A stretch of 39,874 nt of DNA from an uncultured Pelagibacteraceae bacterium (GTDB taxonomy: Bacteria; Pseudomonadota; Alphaproteobacteria; Pelagibacterales; Pelagibacteraceae). Position 1 is the stretch's first letter. Each line of letters begins with the position of its first letter. Below are positions 24,430 through 34,245 of the stretch, piece by piece. The stretch is from the NCBI GenBank assembly GCA_902634305.1, contig CACPJJ010000012.1:1-39874 (forward strand). The letters are read 5' to 3'. The position numbers and the translations under genes were made by a program. Under the pieces are notes generated by a model. That model worked only from the letters and a program-made list of their open reading frames with translations, was not told where the DNA came from and searched no databases.

Positions 24430-26802
24430 TTATTTATAAACAGCTGGTGAAATAATTTTTCCAAATGGAATTATTTTTATAGAAAACATTATACTCTCCT
24501 CTGGCTTTAAATCTCCATCTGAATAGTAACTTTTATTATATTCAATAGCTGCAGTTAGACAGTCATTTTCATATTCATATATTAAATTGTAATAATCAGT
24601 TATATCTTGATCTAGATTTTTGGAAGTCCCAAAACTTATAGATTTATTTTTGTCAAAAGTAAATGTAGTTTTATTTTTTAAATAACTTACATTATCTAAA
24701 TGATTATCTTCTTCTAAAAATTCAAATGATGTTACAAAATTATTTACATTAAAGTTTGCTTTTACTAAATCATAATTTGAATCTTCCAAATTTTTATCTA
24801 AAGAAAATTGGTAATTAAGATCAAAATATTTTGAAGGAAAGTAGTTTAAATTTCCAATAAAATTAGATCTTTTTTCAGATAAATTATGAATTTTTGGTAA
24901 ATCAGGATTTTCTTTTAATCTAATTATATTTGCTAAAGATAAATCAAAAACATTTTTATTATTTTTATCTAAAAACGAATATTCTAAACCCAATGTTAAA
25001 GATTCACCTCCTTCTACAGCATTATTATCAATCCTATCTAAAGAATAAATATTTTCATAATCTAATTTAACATCTGAATTAAAATTATTTTTAGTAGCAT
25101 TTGGGCTATATCTTGCAGAAATTCTAGGAGTTAAAAAACTTTTGAAATTTTTTCCATCTTTTTTAAGAGGCAGACTTGTATCTAATAAAATTGAAGATAA
25201 TAATTTTTGATCATCACCATTTTTGAAATTAGAAGAATTATCTGAATTTGAATTTATATTTCTTAATAAGATCTTGTAGCTAGTTTGTAAACCTTCCATT
25301 GACGAGTTAATTTTCGGAAAAGAAAAATATTTAAAATCATTTACCGCCAATGTTTCATCAGTATTTGAATTGTAATTTTTATTAAATCCTCTCAAACTAT
25401 AAGTTAAATCACCATCTAGATTATGATTACTATTTAAATTCTTTTCATAATTGAAATCTGGAAAAATATATTCATATCTACCGGATTTTTCCTTGCTTAG
25501 GTTTTCAAATATATCAAAACTAATTTCAAATGAACTATCAAAATCAAAATAATTATAGTTTACGTAGGAATGCAAAGATGAAGAATCTTCCAGTATATTA
25601 GAAATAATTTTTTTCTTTTTTAAATAGGTATCATTTGAAACAGTTTCTAAATGTATATCTAAGTTTTTATTTTGTCTTATTGATTTGAAATCAGCAAAAA
25701 AGTGATTTTTTGTATCTTTTCCATCTTGGTTAATACCAAGATCTATAATTAAATTTGAATCTTTATTTGCCTGTCTGTATTCATTTTGTATTAAAATTTC
25801 ATCTCCAAAAAATAATCTTGGAGAAAAAGTTAGATCTTTATTTTCAGATATAACTTTATAATATGGAATTTGAATAGACGTTCCAGAGTTATTTGAATTT
25901 TGAAAAGTAGGCATTAAAAAACCTGATTGTCTTTTCACGGTTGGATCTGGATGAAAAAAACGAGGAAAATATAAAACAGGTTTGTCATATATTTTTAACC
26001 AAGCATTTTTATAATCGATTATTTTTTCACTTTTTTTATGAGTAACTTCCTCAGCATATATTGACCAAGGTGGACATTTGTCTTTTTTTTGCTTACATGT
26101 TGTAAAAGTTCCTTTGTGAACAATAGTTTCGTTAACTTCAGCTATTACACTATTACCTTTAAGCCTTGGATTATTTTCATTATTTCCAAATAGTTTATCA
26201 TCAAAGTCTATAAAAACATCTGAACCTAAAAATTTATTATTATTTAGATCAATTAATGCAAAGTCTAAAAAGTATTGATTATTAGAATTATCGAATAATG
26301 ATAAGTTTTTAACTTTTAGATGATTATTAGTTAAGTTAATTTTAAATTTTTTAGCAAAAAAAACATTATTATTAGTATCTTCAATTTTAGTTTCTTTGTC
26401 GGATGAAACTTCAAAAAGATTTCGTTTATAAACTAAATCATTACTTTCTATGTAAAATTTATTCTTTATCTTTGTTCGAGATATTCCAGAAGAGATAATT
26501 TTTTCTTCTTCTTTATAGTAAATGTATTCGTTTCCTTCAGAAATAAAATCATTTTTTTTATCTTTAATTTTTACATTTCCATATAGTGTAAGAATTTCCT
26601 TTTTTTTATCGTAAATTACTTCATTAGTTATAATTTCAATACCATCGCTTGAAGAAATATTTACTCCATTTTTAGCTTTAACAATATTTCCTTCTTTTAA
26701 AATACTTATCTCAGAAGATTCAATATTGAATTGTTCAGCAAATAAATTATTTTGAAAAAAACAAAATAAAATTATTAAAAATTTATAAATATTATTTCTC
26801 AT
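24430..26802 (-). CDS. lptD: LPS assembly outer-membrane protein LptD
   Basis: The outer-membrane component that inserts lipopolysaccharide. A signal peptide covers about residues 1-22 (IYKFLIILFCFFQNNLFA). An OstA/LptA-like jellyroll covers roughly 23-150, with alternating strands such as SSDGIEIITNEVIYD. The large C-terminal beta-barrel contains the family segment YFPRFFHPDPTVKRQSGFL. Cysteines occur in TTCKQKKDKCPPW and near the C-terminus (YENDCLTAA), available for disulfide bonds. The length of 790 residues is normal. It overlaps lptG by 11 bases. Confidence 0.92.
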   Translation of the reverse strand: MRNNIYKFLIILFCFFQNNLFAEQFNIESSEISILKEGNIVKAKNGVNISSSDGIEIITNEVIYDKKKEILTLYGNVKIKDKKNDFISEGNEYIYYKEEEKIISSGISRTKIKNKFYIESNDLVYKRNLFEVSSDKETKIEDTNNNVFFAKKFKINLTNNHLKVKNLSLFDNSNNQYFLDFALIDLNNNKFLGSDVFIDFDDKLFGNNENNPRLKGNSVIAEVNETIVHKGTFTTCKQKKDKCPPWSIYAEEVTHKKSEKIIDYKNAWLKIYDKPVLYFPRFFHPDPTVKRQSGFLMPTFQNSNNSGTSIQIPYYKVISENKDLTFSPRLFFGDEILIQNEYRQANKDSNLIIDLGINQDGKDTKNHFFADFKSIRQNKNLDIHLETVSNDTYLKKKKIISNILEDSSSLHSYVNYNYFDFDSSFEISFDIFENLSKEKSGRYEYIFPDFNYEKNLNSNHNLDGDLTYSLRGFNKNYNSNTDETLAVNDFKYFSFPKINSSMEGLQTSYKILLRNINSNSDNSSNFKNGDDQKLLSSILLDTSLPLKKDGKNFKSFLTPRISARYSPNATKNNFNSDVKLDYENIYSLDRIDNNAVEGGESLTLGLEYSFLDKNNKNVFDLSLANIIRLKENPDLPKIHNLSEKRSNFIGNLNYFPSKYFDLNYQFSLDKNLEDSNYDLVKANFNVNNFVTSFEFLEEDNHLDNVSYLKNKTTFTFDKNKSISFGTSKNLDQDITDYYNLIYEYENDCLTAAIEYNKSYYSDGDLKPEESIMFSIKIIPFGKIISPAVYK

Positions 26803-27874
26803 TAATTTTTACAATTCCTATAAAACAAAACATTGTTAAAATTATAAGAGGAATACTTACAGATAATAATACTGATGTCTTTTCCGTTGTACCCAATAAA
26901 CTAAAAAAATGATTTATATAATAAATGATAACCGATGTCATTATTCCAATTGAAATATTAAATAATTTAGAATTAAAATAGTTTAAATATAACATTAATA
27001 TTGATCCTATAACTGCCATTATAGATACGTAAACAGGTAATAAAAATAACTTATATAAATGAGCTTTAATTTCAATATTTGAATAGCCAAGTTTTTTATA
27101 GTCTTTAGATAATTCGATTAATTGTAATATATTTAAAGAGTTTAAGTTAGAAAAAATACTATCCAATTTATTTTTGTTAAAATTGCTCTTAAAAATCAAC
27201 TTTTCTAAGCTTTCACTCTTACCATCTTTATAAAAAATTTTAACTTTATTAAGTTCCCAATTATACGTTTCAATATTAGCTTGATCAGCTGTTATAAAGT
27301 TTAAAATATCAAAGTCTTTATTTAATTTATTAATTGTTACATTTTTTAGATTTTCATTTTTATATTCATCAGCATTTATTATATAAATATTTCCTTCATA
27401 TTGGTCTTTAATCCATAGCCCATTGTTATTAATTGCTGCTAAATATTTATTATCATTAGAGAATTTGTTTTTTATACTTAGGTAATTGTATTTAAACTCT
27501 GCAGAAAATGTATAAAAAACAGTCGAAATTAACACGCCCATTAATAGCGAAGTTAAAGCGATTAGTTTAATCAGTGAAAAATTATTAATACCTGTAACTT
27601 TTAACAAATTTAATTCATCTTTTTCATAAAAGTAAAATATAAATATTTGAGAAGAAATCAAAAAAATAAATGGAAATATTTCATATAAAAGAGAAGGGGT
27701 ATTTAAAAATGTTAGAAAAAGGGGATATAGAATGTTTAAATTATATGGTTCAAAAAAAGTAATTTCTTCCAAAATATTTAGAAAAAAACCTAAAATTAAA
27801 AAAATAATACTTACTATAAAAAAATAATACAAAAAAGATTTTAAGATATAAGATTGATATATTTTTAAATTCAT
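26792..27874 (-). CDS. lptG: LPS export permease LptG
   Basis: An inner-membrane permease of the YjgP/YjgQ family that works with LptF and the ATPase LptB to extract lipopolysaccharide. The 360 residues show three N-terminal helices, a periplasmic beta-jellyroll of about 150 residues, and three C-terminal helices. YEKDELNLLKVTGIN is the cytoplasmic coupling segment after helix 2. It overlaps lptF by 4 bases (ATGA). The second position in the pair and the C-terminus fit LptG rather than LptF. Confidence 0.88.
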   Translation of the reverse strand: MNLKIYQSYILKSFLYYFFIVSIIFLILGFFLNILEEITFFEPYNLNILYPLFLTFLNTPSLLYEIFPFIFLISSQIFIFYFYEKDELNLLKVTGINNFSLIKLIALTSLLMGVLISTVFYTFSAEFKYNYLSIKNKFSNDNKYLAAINNNGLWIKDQYEGNIYIINADEYKNENLKNVTINKLNKDFDILNFITADQANIETYNWELNKVKIFYKDGKSESLEKLIFKSNFNKNKLDSIFSNLNSLNILQLIELSKDYKKLGYSNIEIKAHLYKLFLLPVYVSIMAVIGSILMLYLNYFNSKLFNISIGIMTSVIIYYINHFFSLLGTTEKTSVLLSVSIPLIILTMFCFIGIVKINEK

Positions 27875-28998
27875 AATCTTTTTGATCTTTCAGAAATAAA
27901 AATAAAAATTAAATATAAAATTATACTTAGGAATATAGGAGTTAAAGCAATAATTGATTTATTAAAATTATAGTACGAAATGAAATTACTAGAACCTTCA
28001 GAAAAAATTATGAATAAAAAACCTAAAATAAAAATAAAAATTTTATATTTGTTAAAATTATTTTGGTTTTTTGATTTTATTATTAAAAAACTAGCTGTGA
28101 AGCCTAATATAATTATATAAATAGGCAATATAATTCTTTTATATACTTCTTGTGTTACAGGATTAATAGAATTTCTATTACATTTAAACAAATCTGTTTC
28201 AAAACCTTTATTATAATTTGCAAAAGAATTTACACAATTTATTAATTTACCTGTACTAGTTTCTTGGATTTTTGGAAATGTTGTAGTTTTAGTTTTAAAC
28301 TTTGATAAATTTAATTCTGATCTATCAAACTTAATTATATTTGTATTTTTTTCATCAATATTTATTATTTTTCCATTATACAAGACAAGATAAAAATCAT
28401 TTCTTTTTTTTGATATCATGCCTTTTTTTGCAGTAATGATTTTTGATTTATTTGCAGAAAAATTTTGTTTAATGAATATATTATCTATTGAACCATCAAT
28501 ATTTTTTTTATCTACAAATACAGTAAGGTCACTAACCGTATCATTGAAATGATTTGATTTTATTAAACTTGGAAAATAATCTATATTCGAAGTTCGAATA
28601 TAGGATCGTGCCATATCTTGCGTTTTTGGAACTACAACAATGCTTAGAATTAAACTTATTAAAAAATAAACAAATGAAAGTTTAACAAGTTTATTTATAA
28701 ATTCTCTTTTTGTAATTCCAAATGACCAAAAAATTAAAATTTCATTATTTTCTTCATATTTAGATAATGTGACATAAACTGAAATAAAAAAAACAAAGAG
28801 CATTAATTTATTAAATATTTTTGGCAAAGATAGTAACGAAAATTTAAAATATACTGAGAAGTTATGTCCGTCTTCCGAAACTATATCTAGATAATTAACT
28901 GCTTGGATTACCCAAACAATAAGGGTTAATGCCAATGAAATTATTATAAATAAAGTTGATATATCTTTAAAAATATTTCTAAATATTAATTTTTTCAT
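27871..28998 (-). CDS. lptF: LPS export permease LptF
   Basis: The partner permease to LptG, 375 residues with the same three-helix / jellyroll / three-helix layout. The coupling segment is YEENNEILIFWSFGITKREF. The KRIILPIYIIILGFTASFLI segment begins the C-terminal helices. It is the first gene of the lptF-lptG-lptD-surA-pdxA-ksgA string, with 57 bases to the divergent pepA start, where its promoter must lie. Confidence 0.88.
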   Translation of the reverse strand: MKKLIFRNIFKDISTLFIIISLALTLIVWVIQAVNYLDIVSEDGHNFSVYFKFSLLSLPKIFNKLMLFVFFISVYVTLSKYEENNEILIFWSFGITKREFINKLVKLSFVYFLISLILSIVVVPKTQDMARSYIRTSNIDYFPSLIKSNHFNDTVSDLTVFVDKKNIDGSIDNIFIKQNFSANKSKIITAKKGMISKKRNDFYLVLYNGKIINIDEKNTNIIKFDRSELNLSKFKTKTTTFPKIQETSTGKLINCVNSFANYNKGFETDLFKCNRNSINPVTQEVYKRIILPIYIIILGFTASFLIIKSKNQNNFNKYKIFIFILGFLFIIFSEGSSNFISYYNFNKSIIALTPIFLSIILYLIFIFISERSKRL

Positions 28999-29055
28999 TG
29001 AAATTTATTATTTTGATACATATATACGTTTCAACCTATACTATATTTAATATAA

Positions 29056-30519
29056 ATGACTTTAAAAATAAAATATTTAGATGGAAAAAAAGGATCTTTA
29101 AAAAATAATGCCATTATTTTAGCAAAGGAGTCTAAAATTTCAGATTTTAAAGGTATTTTTGATGACAAAACAAATCAAAAAATAATTAATTTTTTAAAAA
29201 ATAACAAAAAAACTAAAGATAACAAAATATTTTCATTAAATTTAGACTTTGATCGAAAATTAATAATAATTCTGTTAGTTAAGAAAAATGACTTTTTCCA
29301 ATCAGAAAAAATGGGTGCTAAATTTTATGATTATATAAAAAATAGTGAAGTTAATGACCTTCTAATTTTGGGATCTAATTTTCCCTCAGTAATACACAGC
29401 ATTAAATTTGATTCATTTTTGCATGGAGCTGAACTTAAATCCTATGAGTTTAATTTATATAAATCCAAAAAAAAAAATAAGGATATAAATTTTAATATTT
29501 GGAATAAAAAAAATGCTAACAATCAACAAATTAAAAAAAAATTAAATGCATTATTGAATGGAGTAAATTTTACTAAAGATTTAGTTTCAGAACCTGGAAA
29601 TATTTTACATCCAGATGAATATGCAAAAAGACTAGTTAAATTAAAAAAACTTGGAATAAAAGTAACAGTTTATGATAATAAAAAATTAAAAAAATTGGGA
29701 TGTAATGCTTTACTTGGTGTTGGTCAAGGAAGTGTAAGAGGATCATATCTCGTAACAATGGAGTGGAATGGGGCAAAATCTAAATCTAATCCTTTAGCTT
29801 TTGTTGGAAAAGGAGTTTGTTTTGATACTGGTGGATACTCGTTAAAACCAGCAAGATTCATGGAAGATATGACTTATGATATGGCTGGCTCAGCTGCCGT
29901 AGTAGGTTTAATGAAAACTTTAGCTTTAAGAAAAGCAAAAGTTAATGCAGTTGGCGCAGTAGGCCTTGTTGAGAATATGGTAAGTGGAAATGCTCAAAGA
30001 CCTGGAGATATTGTAAAATCTTATAGTGGAAAAACTATAGAAGTATTAAATACTGACGCTGAAGGTAGATTAGTTTTAGCAGACGTTTTAACTTTCACTG
30101 AAAAAAAATTTAAACCTAAATTTATGGTTGATTTAGCAACTTTAACTGGCGCTATCATTGTTTCTTTAGGTTCAGAGTATGCAGGGCTTTTTTCTAACGA
30201 TGATAAACTATCGAAACAATTACTTGAAGCCGGTGAAAGAGTTGATGAAAAATTGTGGAGAATGCCTCTTCATAAAAACTTTGATAAACTAATGGACTCA
30301 AAAAATGCAGATATGCAAAACATAAATTATGTTGGTGGTGCTGGCTCAACAACAGCGGCTCAATTCTTACAAAGATTCATTATTAACAAAACACCCTGGG
30401 CACATCTTGATATAGCAGGAATGGCTTTTTCAAAATATGCAGGAGCTTTGAATTCAGGTGGAGCCACAGGATATGGAGTAAGATTATTAAATAAATTTGT
30501 AGAAGATAATTATGAGTAA
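29056..30519 (+). CDS. pepA: Leucyl aminopeptidase (M17 family)
   Basis: A cytosolic metallo-aminopeptidase of 487 residues that removes N-terminal residues from peptides. The C-terminal catalytic domain has VGKGVCFDTGGYSLKP, MTYDMAGSAAV and the M17 signature NTDAEGRL at 332-339, supplying the two-metal site. The N-terminal domain is divergent and Lys/Asn-rich. It overlaps ndk by 8 bases; the holC gene that often separates the two is missing. Confidence 0.95.
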   Translation: MTLKIKYLDGKKGSLKNNAIILAKESKISDFKGIFDDKTNQKIINFLKNNKKTKDNKIFSLNLDFDRKLIIILLVKKNDFFQSEKMGAKFYDYIKNSEVNDLLILGSNFPSVIHSIKFDSFLHGAELKSYEFNLYKSKKKNKDINFNIWNKKNANNQQIKKKLNALLNGVNFTKDLVSEPGNILHPDEYAKRLVKLKKLGIKVTVYDNKKLKKLGCNALLGVGQGSVRGSYLVTMEWNGAKSKSNPLAFVGKGVCFDTGGYSLKPARFMEDMTYDMAGSAAVVGLMKTLALRKAKVNAVGAVGLVENMVSGNAQRPGDIVKSYSGKTIEVLNTDAEGRLVLADVLTFTEKKFKPKFMVDLATLTGAIIVSLGSEYAGLFSNDDKLSKQLLEAGERVDEKLWRMPLHKNFDKLMDSKNADMQNINYVGGAGSTTAAQFLQRFIINKTPWAHLDIAGMAFSKYAGALNSGGATGYGVRLLNKFVEDNYE

Positions 30520-30922
30520 TTTAGAGCAAACACTTTCAATAATAAAACCAGATGCTGTAGAAAGAAACCTTAGCGAGGAAATAAAAGTAGAATTTAAAAA
30601 TAAAGGATTTAAAATTTTAAAAGACAAAAAGATTAAATTAGAAAAACATGAGGCTGAAAAATTTTATCAGGTTCATCAAACAAAACCTTTTTATGATGAT
30701 TTGTGTTCTTATCTATCATCAGGACCGATTGTAGTTATGATATTAGAGAAAGAAAATGCAATTTTAGACAATAGAAAGTTAATGGGAGCAACGGATCCCA
30801 CAAAAGCAGATGATGGTACTATTAGAAAAAAATATGGAATATCTATAGACAAGAATTCTGTACATGGTTCTGATAGCCCTGATAATGCTAAAATTGAAAT
30901 TGATTTTTTTTTTAAAGATTAG
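30512..30922 (+). CDS. ndk: Nucleoside diphosphate kinase
   Basis: This enzyme balances nucleoside triphosphates by phosphate transfer through a histidine. The catalytic His118 is in NSVHGSDS. The N-terminal TLSIIKPDAVER and MGATDPTKA motifs are intact. The length of 136 residues is standard. The 3' end overlaps that of convergent purN by 11 bases. Confidence 0.96.
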   Translation: MSNLEQTLSIIKPDAVERNLSEEIKVEFKNKGFKILKDKKIKLEKHEAEKFYQVHQTKPFYDDLCSYLSSGPIVVMILEKENAILDNRKLMGATDPTKADDGTIRKKYGISIDKNSVHGSDSPDNAKIEIDFFFKD

Positions 30923-31499
30923 CAGTAATAAATTTTTTAATTGCTTTAGGATAAATTAAATTTTCAATTTTTAAAACTCTTTTAGATAAAGAATTTTTAT
31001 CATCATTTCTCAAAATCCTTACTTTTTTTTGTAAAATTATTTTACCAGAATCTAATTTTGAGTTAACTAAATGGACTGTACAACCAGTAAATTTTTCTTT
31101 ATTTTTTAATACCCTTTTATGAGTATTTAAACCTTTATATTTTGGAAGTAGAGATGGGTGTATATTTAAAATTTTCCCATTATAAAAATTTACTATTTTT
31201 TTTGATAAAATCTTCATAAATCCAGCCAAACAAATTAAATCAATGTTGTATTTCTTCAAATCAACTAAAATTTTTTTTTCTGCTTTAATTTTATTTTTAT
31301 AATTAATAAATGATAATTTAATTTTATTTTTTTTAGCAATATATATTCCCTTTGCGTTTTTATTATTAGTAATGACTAAAACTATTTTTATAGGACAATT
31401 TTTCATATTCGAAAAATTTATTAGTGATTTTAAGTTAGTTCCTCTACCCGAAATAAAAACAGAAACCCTTAATTTTTTTTTACCATTTAATTTTTCCAT
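30912..31499 (-). CDS. purN: Phosphoribosylglycinamide formyltransferase PurN
   Basis: This transferase moves a formyl group from 10-formyltetrahydrofolate to GAR in purine synthesis. FISGRGTNLKSLI near the N-terminus, ILNIHPSLLPKYKG with the catalytic His, and KLDSGKIILQ with the catalytic Asp are all visible. The length of 195 residues is normal. Its start overlaps the end of purM by 20 bases. Confidence 0.95.
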   Translation of the reverse strand: MEKLNGKKKLRVSVFISGRGTNLKSLINFSNMKNCPIKIVLVITNNKNAKGIYIAKKNKIKLSFINYKNKIKAEKKILVDLKKYNIDLICLAGFMKILSKKIVNFYNGKILNIHPSLLPKYKGLNTHKRVLKNKEKFTGCTVHLVNSKLDSGKIILQKKVRILRNDDKNSLSKRVLKIENLIYPKAIKKFITANL

Positions 31500-32505
31500 T
31501 TAAATCAACATTTTTTTTTCCATTAGTGATCTTGCCTATAAAATAAGGTTGAAAATTTTTTGAAAAATACTTTTTAATTTTTTTTAAATTCTTAGGTCTA
31601 ACAATTATACAGAATCCAACTCCGCAATTAAATGTTTTAATCATTTCTTTTTCAGTTATTCCTTGATCATATATCCATTTAAAAATAGAACTTGGTTTTA
31701 TATTGTTTAAACTTATATTTGCAGACAAGTATGAAGGTAAAATTCTTTCTATATTATCTTTAATTCCTCCCCCAGTAATATTTGCACATCCTTTAATTAA
31801 GTTTTTATTAATTAAATTCAAAATTTCAGTTACATAAATTTTTGTAGGTTTAATTAATTCTTTTTTTAAAAATTTATTTCTTTTTAAATTTATTTTATTC
31901 TTTTTTAATATATGTCTAACCAAAGAATAACCATTCGAATGCATTCCATTTGATGGAACTGCTAAAATTAAATCATTTTTTTTAATTTTTTTTTTATCTA
32001 AAATTTTATTTTTATCAACTACTCCCACAGAAAATCCTGCCAAATCAAATTTCCCTTTAGAATAGGTGCCTGGCATTTCTGCAGTTTCACCACCAACTAA
32101 TTCACAATTAGAAATTTTGCATCCCTTAATGATTCCTTTTATAATTTGTTTTAATTTTTTTAAATCAACTTTATTAATTGAAATATAATCTAAAAAAATT
32201 AATGGTTTAGCTCCTTGAACAATTAAATCATTAACACACATTGCCACAAGATCTATACCTATTGTGTTAAATTTTTTTAGTTCATTTGCAATCTCAATTT
32301 TTGTTCCAACACCATCTGTACTAGCAACAAGTTTAGGATTTTTTAACTTTTTAGGAATATTAGTTATTGAGCCAAATCCACCTATATTTTGATAATTGTT
32401 AATTTTTCGCCTTTTTTTTGACAATGAAGATATATATTTAACAAAATTATCTGCTGCTTTAATATTAACGCCACTGCTTTCGTATGTTAGATTATTTTTT
32501 TTCAT
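31480..32505 (-). CDS. purM: Phosphoribosylformylglycinamidine cyclo-ligase PurM
   Basis: An ATP-dependent AIR synthetase of purine synthesis, 341 residues. TYESSGVNIKAAD, STDGVGTKIEIA, GGETAEMPGTYSKG and NGMHSNGYSLVR are family hallmarks. Its ATG lies 2 bases from the likely ATG of the divergent DUF2066 gene, so the promoter must lie within that neighbour's coding sequence. It is followed by overlapping purN. Confidence 0.96.
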   Translation of the reverse strand: MKKNNLTYESSGVNIKAADNFVKYISSLSKKRRKINNYQNIGGFGSITNIPKKLKNPKLVASTDGVGTKIEIANELKKFNTIGIDLVAMCVNDLIVQGAKPLIFLDYISINKVDLKKLKQIIKGIIKGCKISNCELVGGETAEMPGTYSKGKFDLAGFSVGVVDKNKILDKKKIKKNDLILAVPSNGMHSNGYSLVRHILKKNKINLKRNKFLKKELIKPTKIYVTEILNLINKNLIKGCANITGGGIKDNIERILPSYLSANISLNNIKPSSIFKWIYDQGITEKEMIKTFNCGVGFCIIVRPKNLKKIKKYFSKNFQPYFIGKITNGKKNVDLNGKIKW

Positions 32506-32507
32506 TT

Positions 32508-33584
32508 ATGTCCAATACTATTAATAAAAAATATAATTTTGATAATACAATTTATATATTGTTTTTCTTTTTCATAATAATTTTTATAAAGTTTTCCACA
32601 GTAAGTGCAAAAGCTAATACCTATAAAATAGTAGATTTAGAAATTTCCAAACCTTATGATAACAACTTTGATAAAGAAAAAGTTATTGATAAAGCCTTTG
32701 AAAAAGCTTTTGAAGAACTAATTTTAAAAATTACTACAATTGAAAAAGATAAAATAAAAAATATTACAAATTTAAAAAGTATTTATAGTTTGGTTGACTC
32801 TTTTTCAATTGTAGATGAAAAATTTGCCGAAAATAAATATGTTTCGAAGTTTGATGTAGAATTTAACAAAAAAGAATTATTTAATTACTTAGGAAAAAAA
32901 AATATTTTTCCATCAATCCCTAAAGAAAAAAATTTACTCTTGATACCAATTTTAATTAATAGTGAGAAAAATGAGGTTTTATTATTTTCAGAAAATACAT
33001 TTTATGTTAATTGGAATAAATATAATGAGAGATATTTTCTCTTAAACTACATTTTGCCTAATGAAGATATTGAAGATATTAATTTAATTAAAAAAAATAT
33101 TTACAATATTGAAGATTATAATTTTGAAGAAATTGTTTCAAAATATGAGATTGATGACTATATAATATTAATCTTATTTCAAAAAAAAAACACCTTTAAT
33201 GCTCTCATAAAATCAAATTTAAATAATAAATTGATTATCTCAAATAAAAAATTTGATTGGGATGAAAATGAAACAGAGAAAACTATAATTAAAGATTTAA
33301 AGTTTGAACTTGAAAATCAATGGAAAAAATTAAATATTATAAATGTATCCATAAAATTACCTATTACTCTTTCTGTCAATTCAAAAAACTATGATTTAGT
33401 CAAAGCTTTAGAAAAAAAATTTTATGATTTAGATTTAGTTTCAAATTATTTTATAGATAGTATTTCAAATGAAAAAATAATTTATAAAATAATTTATAAT
33501 AGTACACCTGATAAATTTATTAATGAATTTTCAAATACTAATATAAAATTAAATACAGCCAATTCTATCTGGAGTGTTGAGTGA
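32508..33584 (+). CDS. DUF2066-family exported protein
   Basis: An uncharacterised envelope protein. I prefer the ATG at 32508 (358 residues); a start at 32484 would overlap purM. A hydrophobic segment IYILFFFFIIIFIKFSTVSA (about 15-34) is a signal peptide or anchor. The mature part resembles DUF2066 proteins: KVIDKAFEKAFEELILKIT followed by a SIVDEKF block. The DUF2066 gene commonly sits between purM and the DnaA-like hda gene in Alphaproteobacteria, which supports the call. Its stop TGA overlaps the GTG start of hda. Function unknown. Confidence 0.7.
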   Translation: MSNTINKKYNFDNTIYILFFFFIIIFIKFSTVSAKANTYKIVDLEISKPYDNNFDKEKVIDKAFEKAFEELILKITTIEKDKIKNITNLKSIYSLVDSFSIVDEKFAENKYVSKFDVEFNKKELFNYLGKKNIFPSIPKEKNLLLIPILINSEKNEVLLFSENTFYVNWNKYNERYFLLNYILPNEDIEDINLIKKNIYNIEDYNFEEIVSKYEIDDYIILILFQKKNTFNALIKSNLNNKLIISNKKFDWDENETEKTIIKDLKFELENQWKKLNIINVSIKLPITLSVNSKNYDLVKALEKKFYDLDLVSNYFIDSISNEKIIYKIIYNSTPDKFINEFSNTNIKLNTANSIWSVE

Positions 33585-34237
33585 AACATTTAAATCAATT
33601 ATTATTAAACTTTAAACACAAACAAAATTTTAATTATAATGATTTTTATGTAAGTAAAAGTAATTTTTTTGCTTTTCAATTAATTGACAATTGGCCCAAA
33701 TGGGAAAAGAATATTTTAAATATTTATGGGGAAAAATTTAGTGGAAAAACTCATCTTTCAAATATTTTTTTAAGTAAAAATAAAGGTATCAAAGTAGACG
33801 AAAGCAATGTTAATAATGAAATTTTTAAAAAGCTTAAATTATATGAAAATATAATAATTGATAATTATAGTAATACAGCTGACGAAAATTTAATGTATTC
33901 TATATTTAACTTAGCAGATCAAGATAATAAATATTTAATAATTAACTCTAGAAAACCAATTAATGAAATTAATTTTAAGTTAGATGATTTAAGCTCGAGA
34001 TCAAAAAATTGTCTTTTTGCTAAAATTGATCAGCCTGACGATGATTTAATGTTTGCAATTTTACTAAAAAATTTTTCGGATAGACAAATTCAAGTTGATA
34101 AAAAACTTATTGATTTTATAATTAAAAGAATAGACAGATCATATGGTAAAATTGCTGATTTTATATATAAAGTTGATGAACTTAGTTTAAAAAAAAAGAA
34201 AGCAATTGATTTAAAAATAATTAAAGAAATTTTATAG
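33581..34237 (+). CDS. hda: DnaA-related regulatory ATPase, Hda type
   Basis: A 218-residue AAA+ protein related to the middle of DnaA, without the DNA-binding domain. NIYGEKFSGKTHLSNIF (46-62) is the P-loop region, YENIIIDNYSN the Walker B region, and LSSRSKNCLFAKID the sensor region with box VII-type arginine. Hda-type proteins stimulate ATP hydrolysis by DnaA after initiation. GTG start, with GTGA overlap with the DUF2066 gene; aspS follows. Confidence 0.78.
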   Translation: MKHLNQLLLNFKHKQNFNYNDFYVSKSNFFAFQLIDNWPKWEKNILNIYGEKFSGKTHLSNIFLSKNKGIKVDESNVNNEIFKKLKLYENIIIDNYSNTADENLMYSIFNLADQDNKYLIINSRKPINEINFKLDDLSSRSKNCLFAKIDQPDDDLMFAILLKNFSDRQIQVDKKLIDFIIKRIDRSYGKIADFIYKVDELSLKKKKAIDLKIIKEIL

Positions 34238-34245
34238 GTTAAACT

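Noticed and set aside
24428..24464. Longer surA start at 24464
   Set aside because: It would put a charged/polar stretch before the signal peptide and overlap lptD; the ATG at 24428 gives a normal signal peptide.
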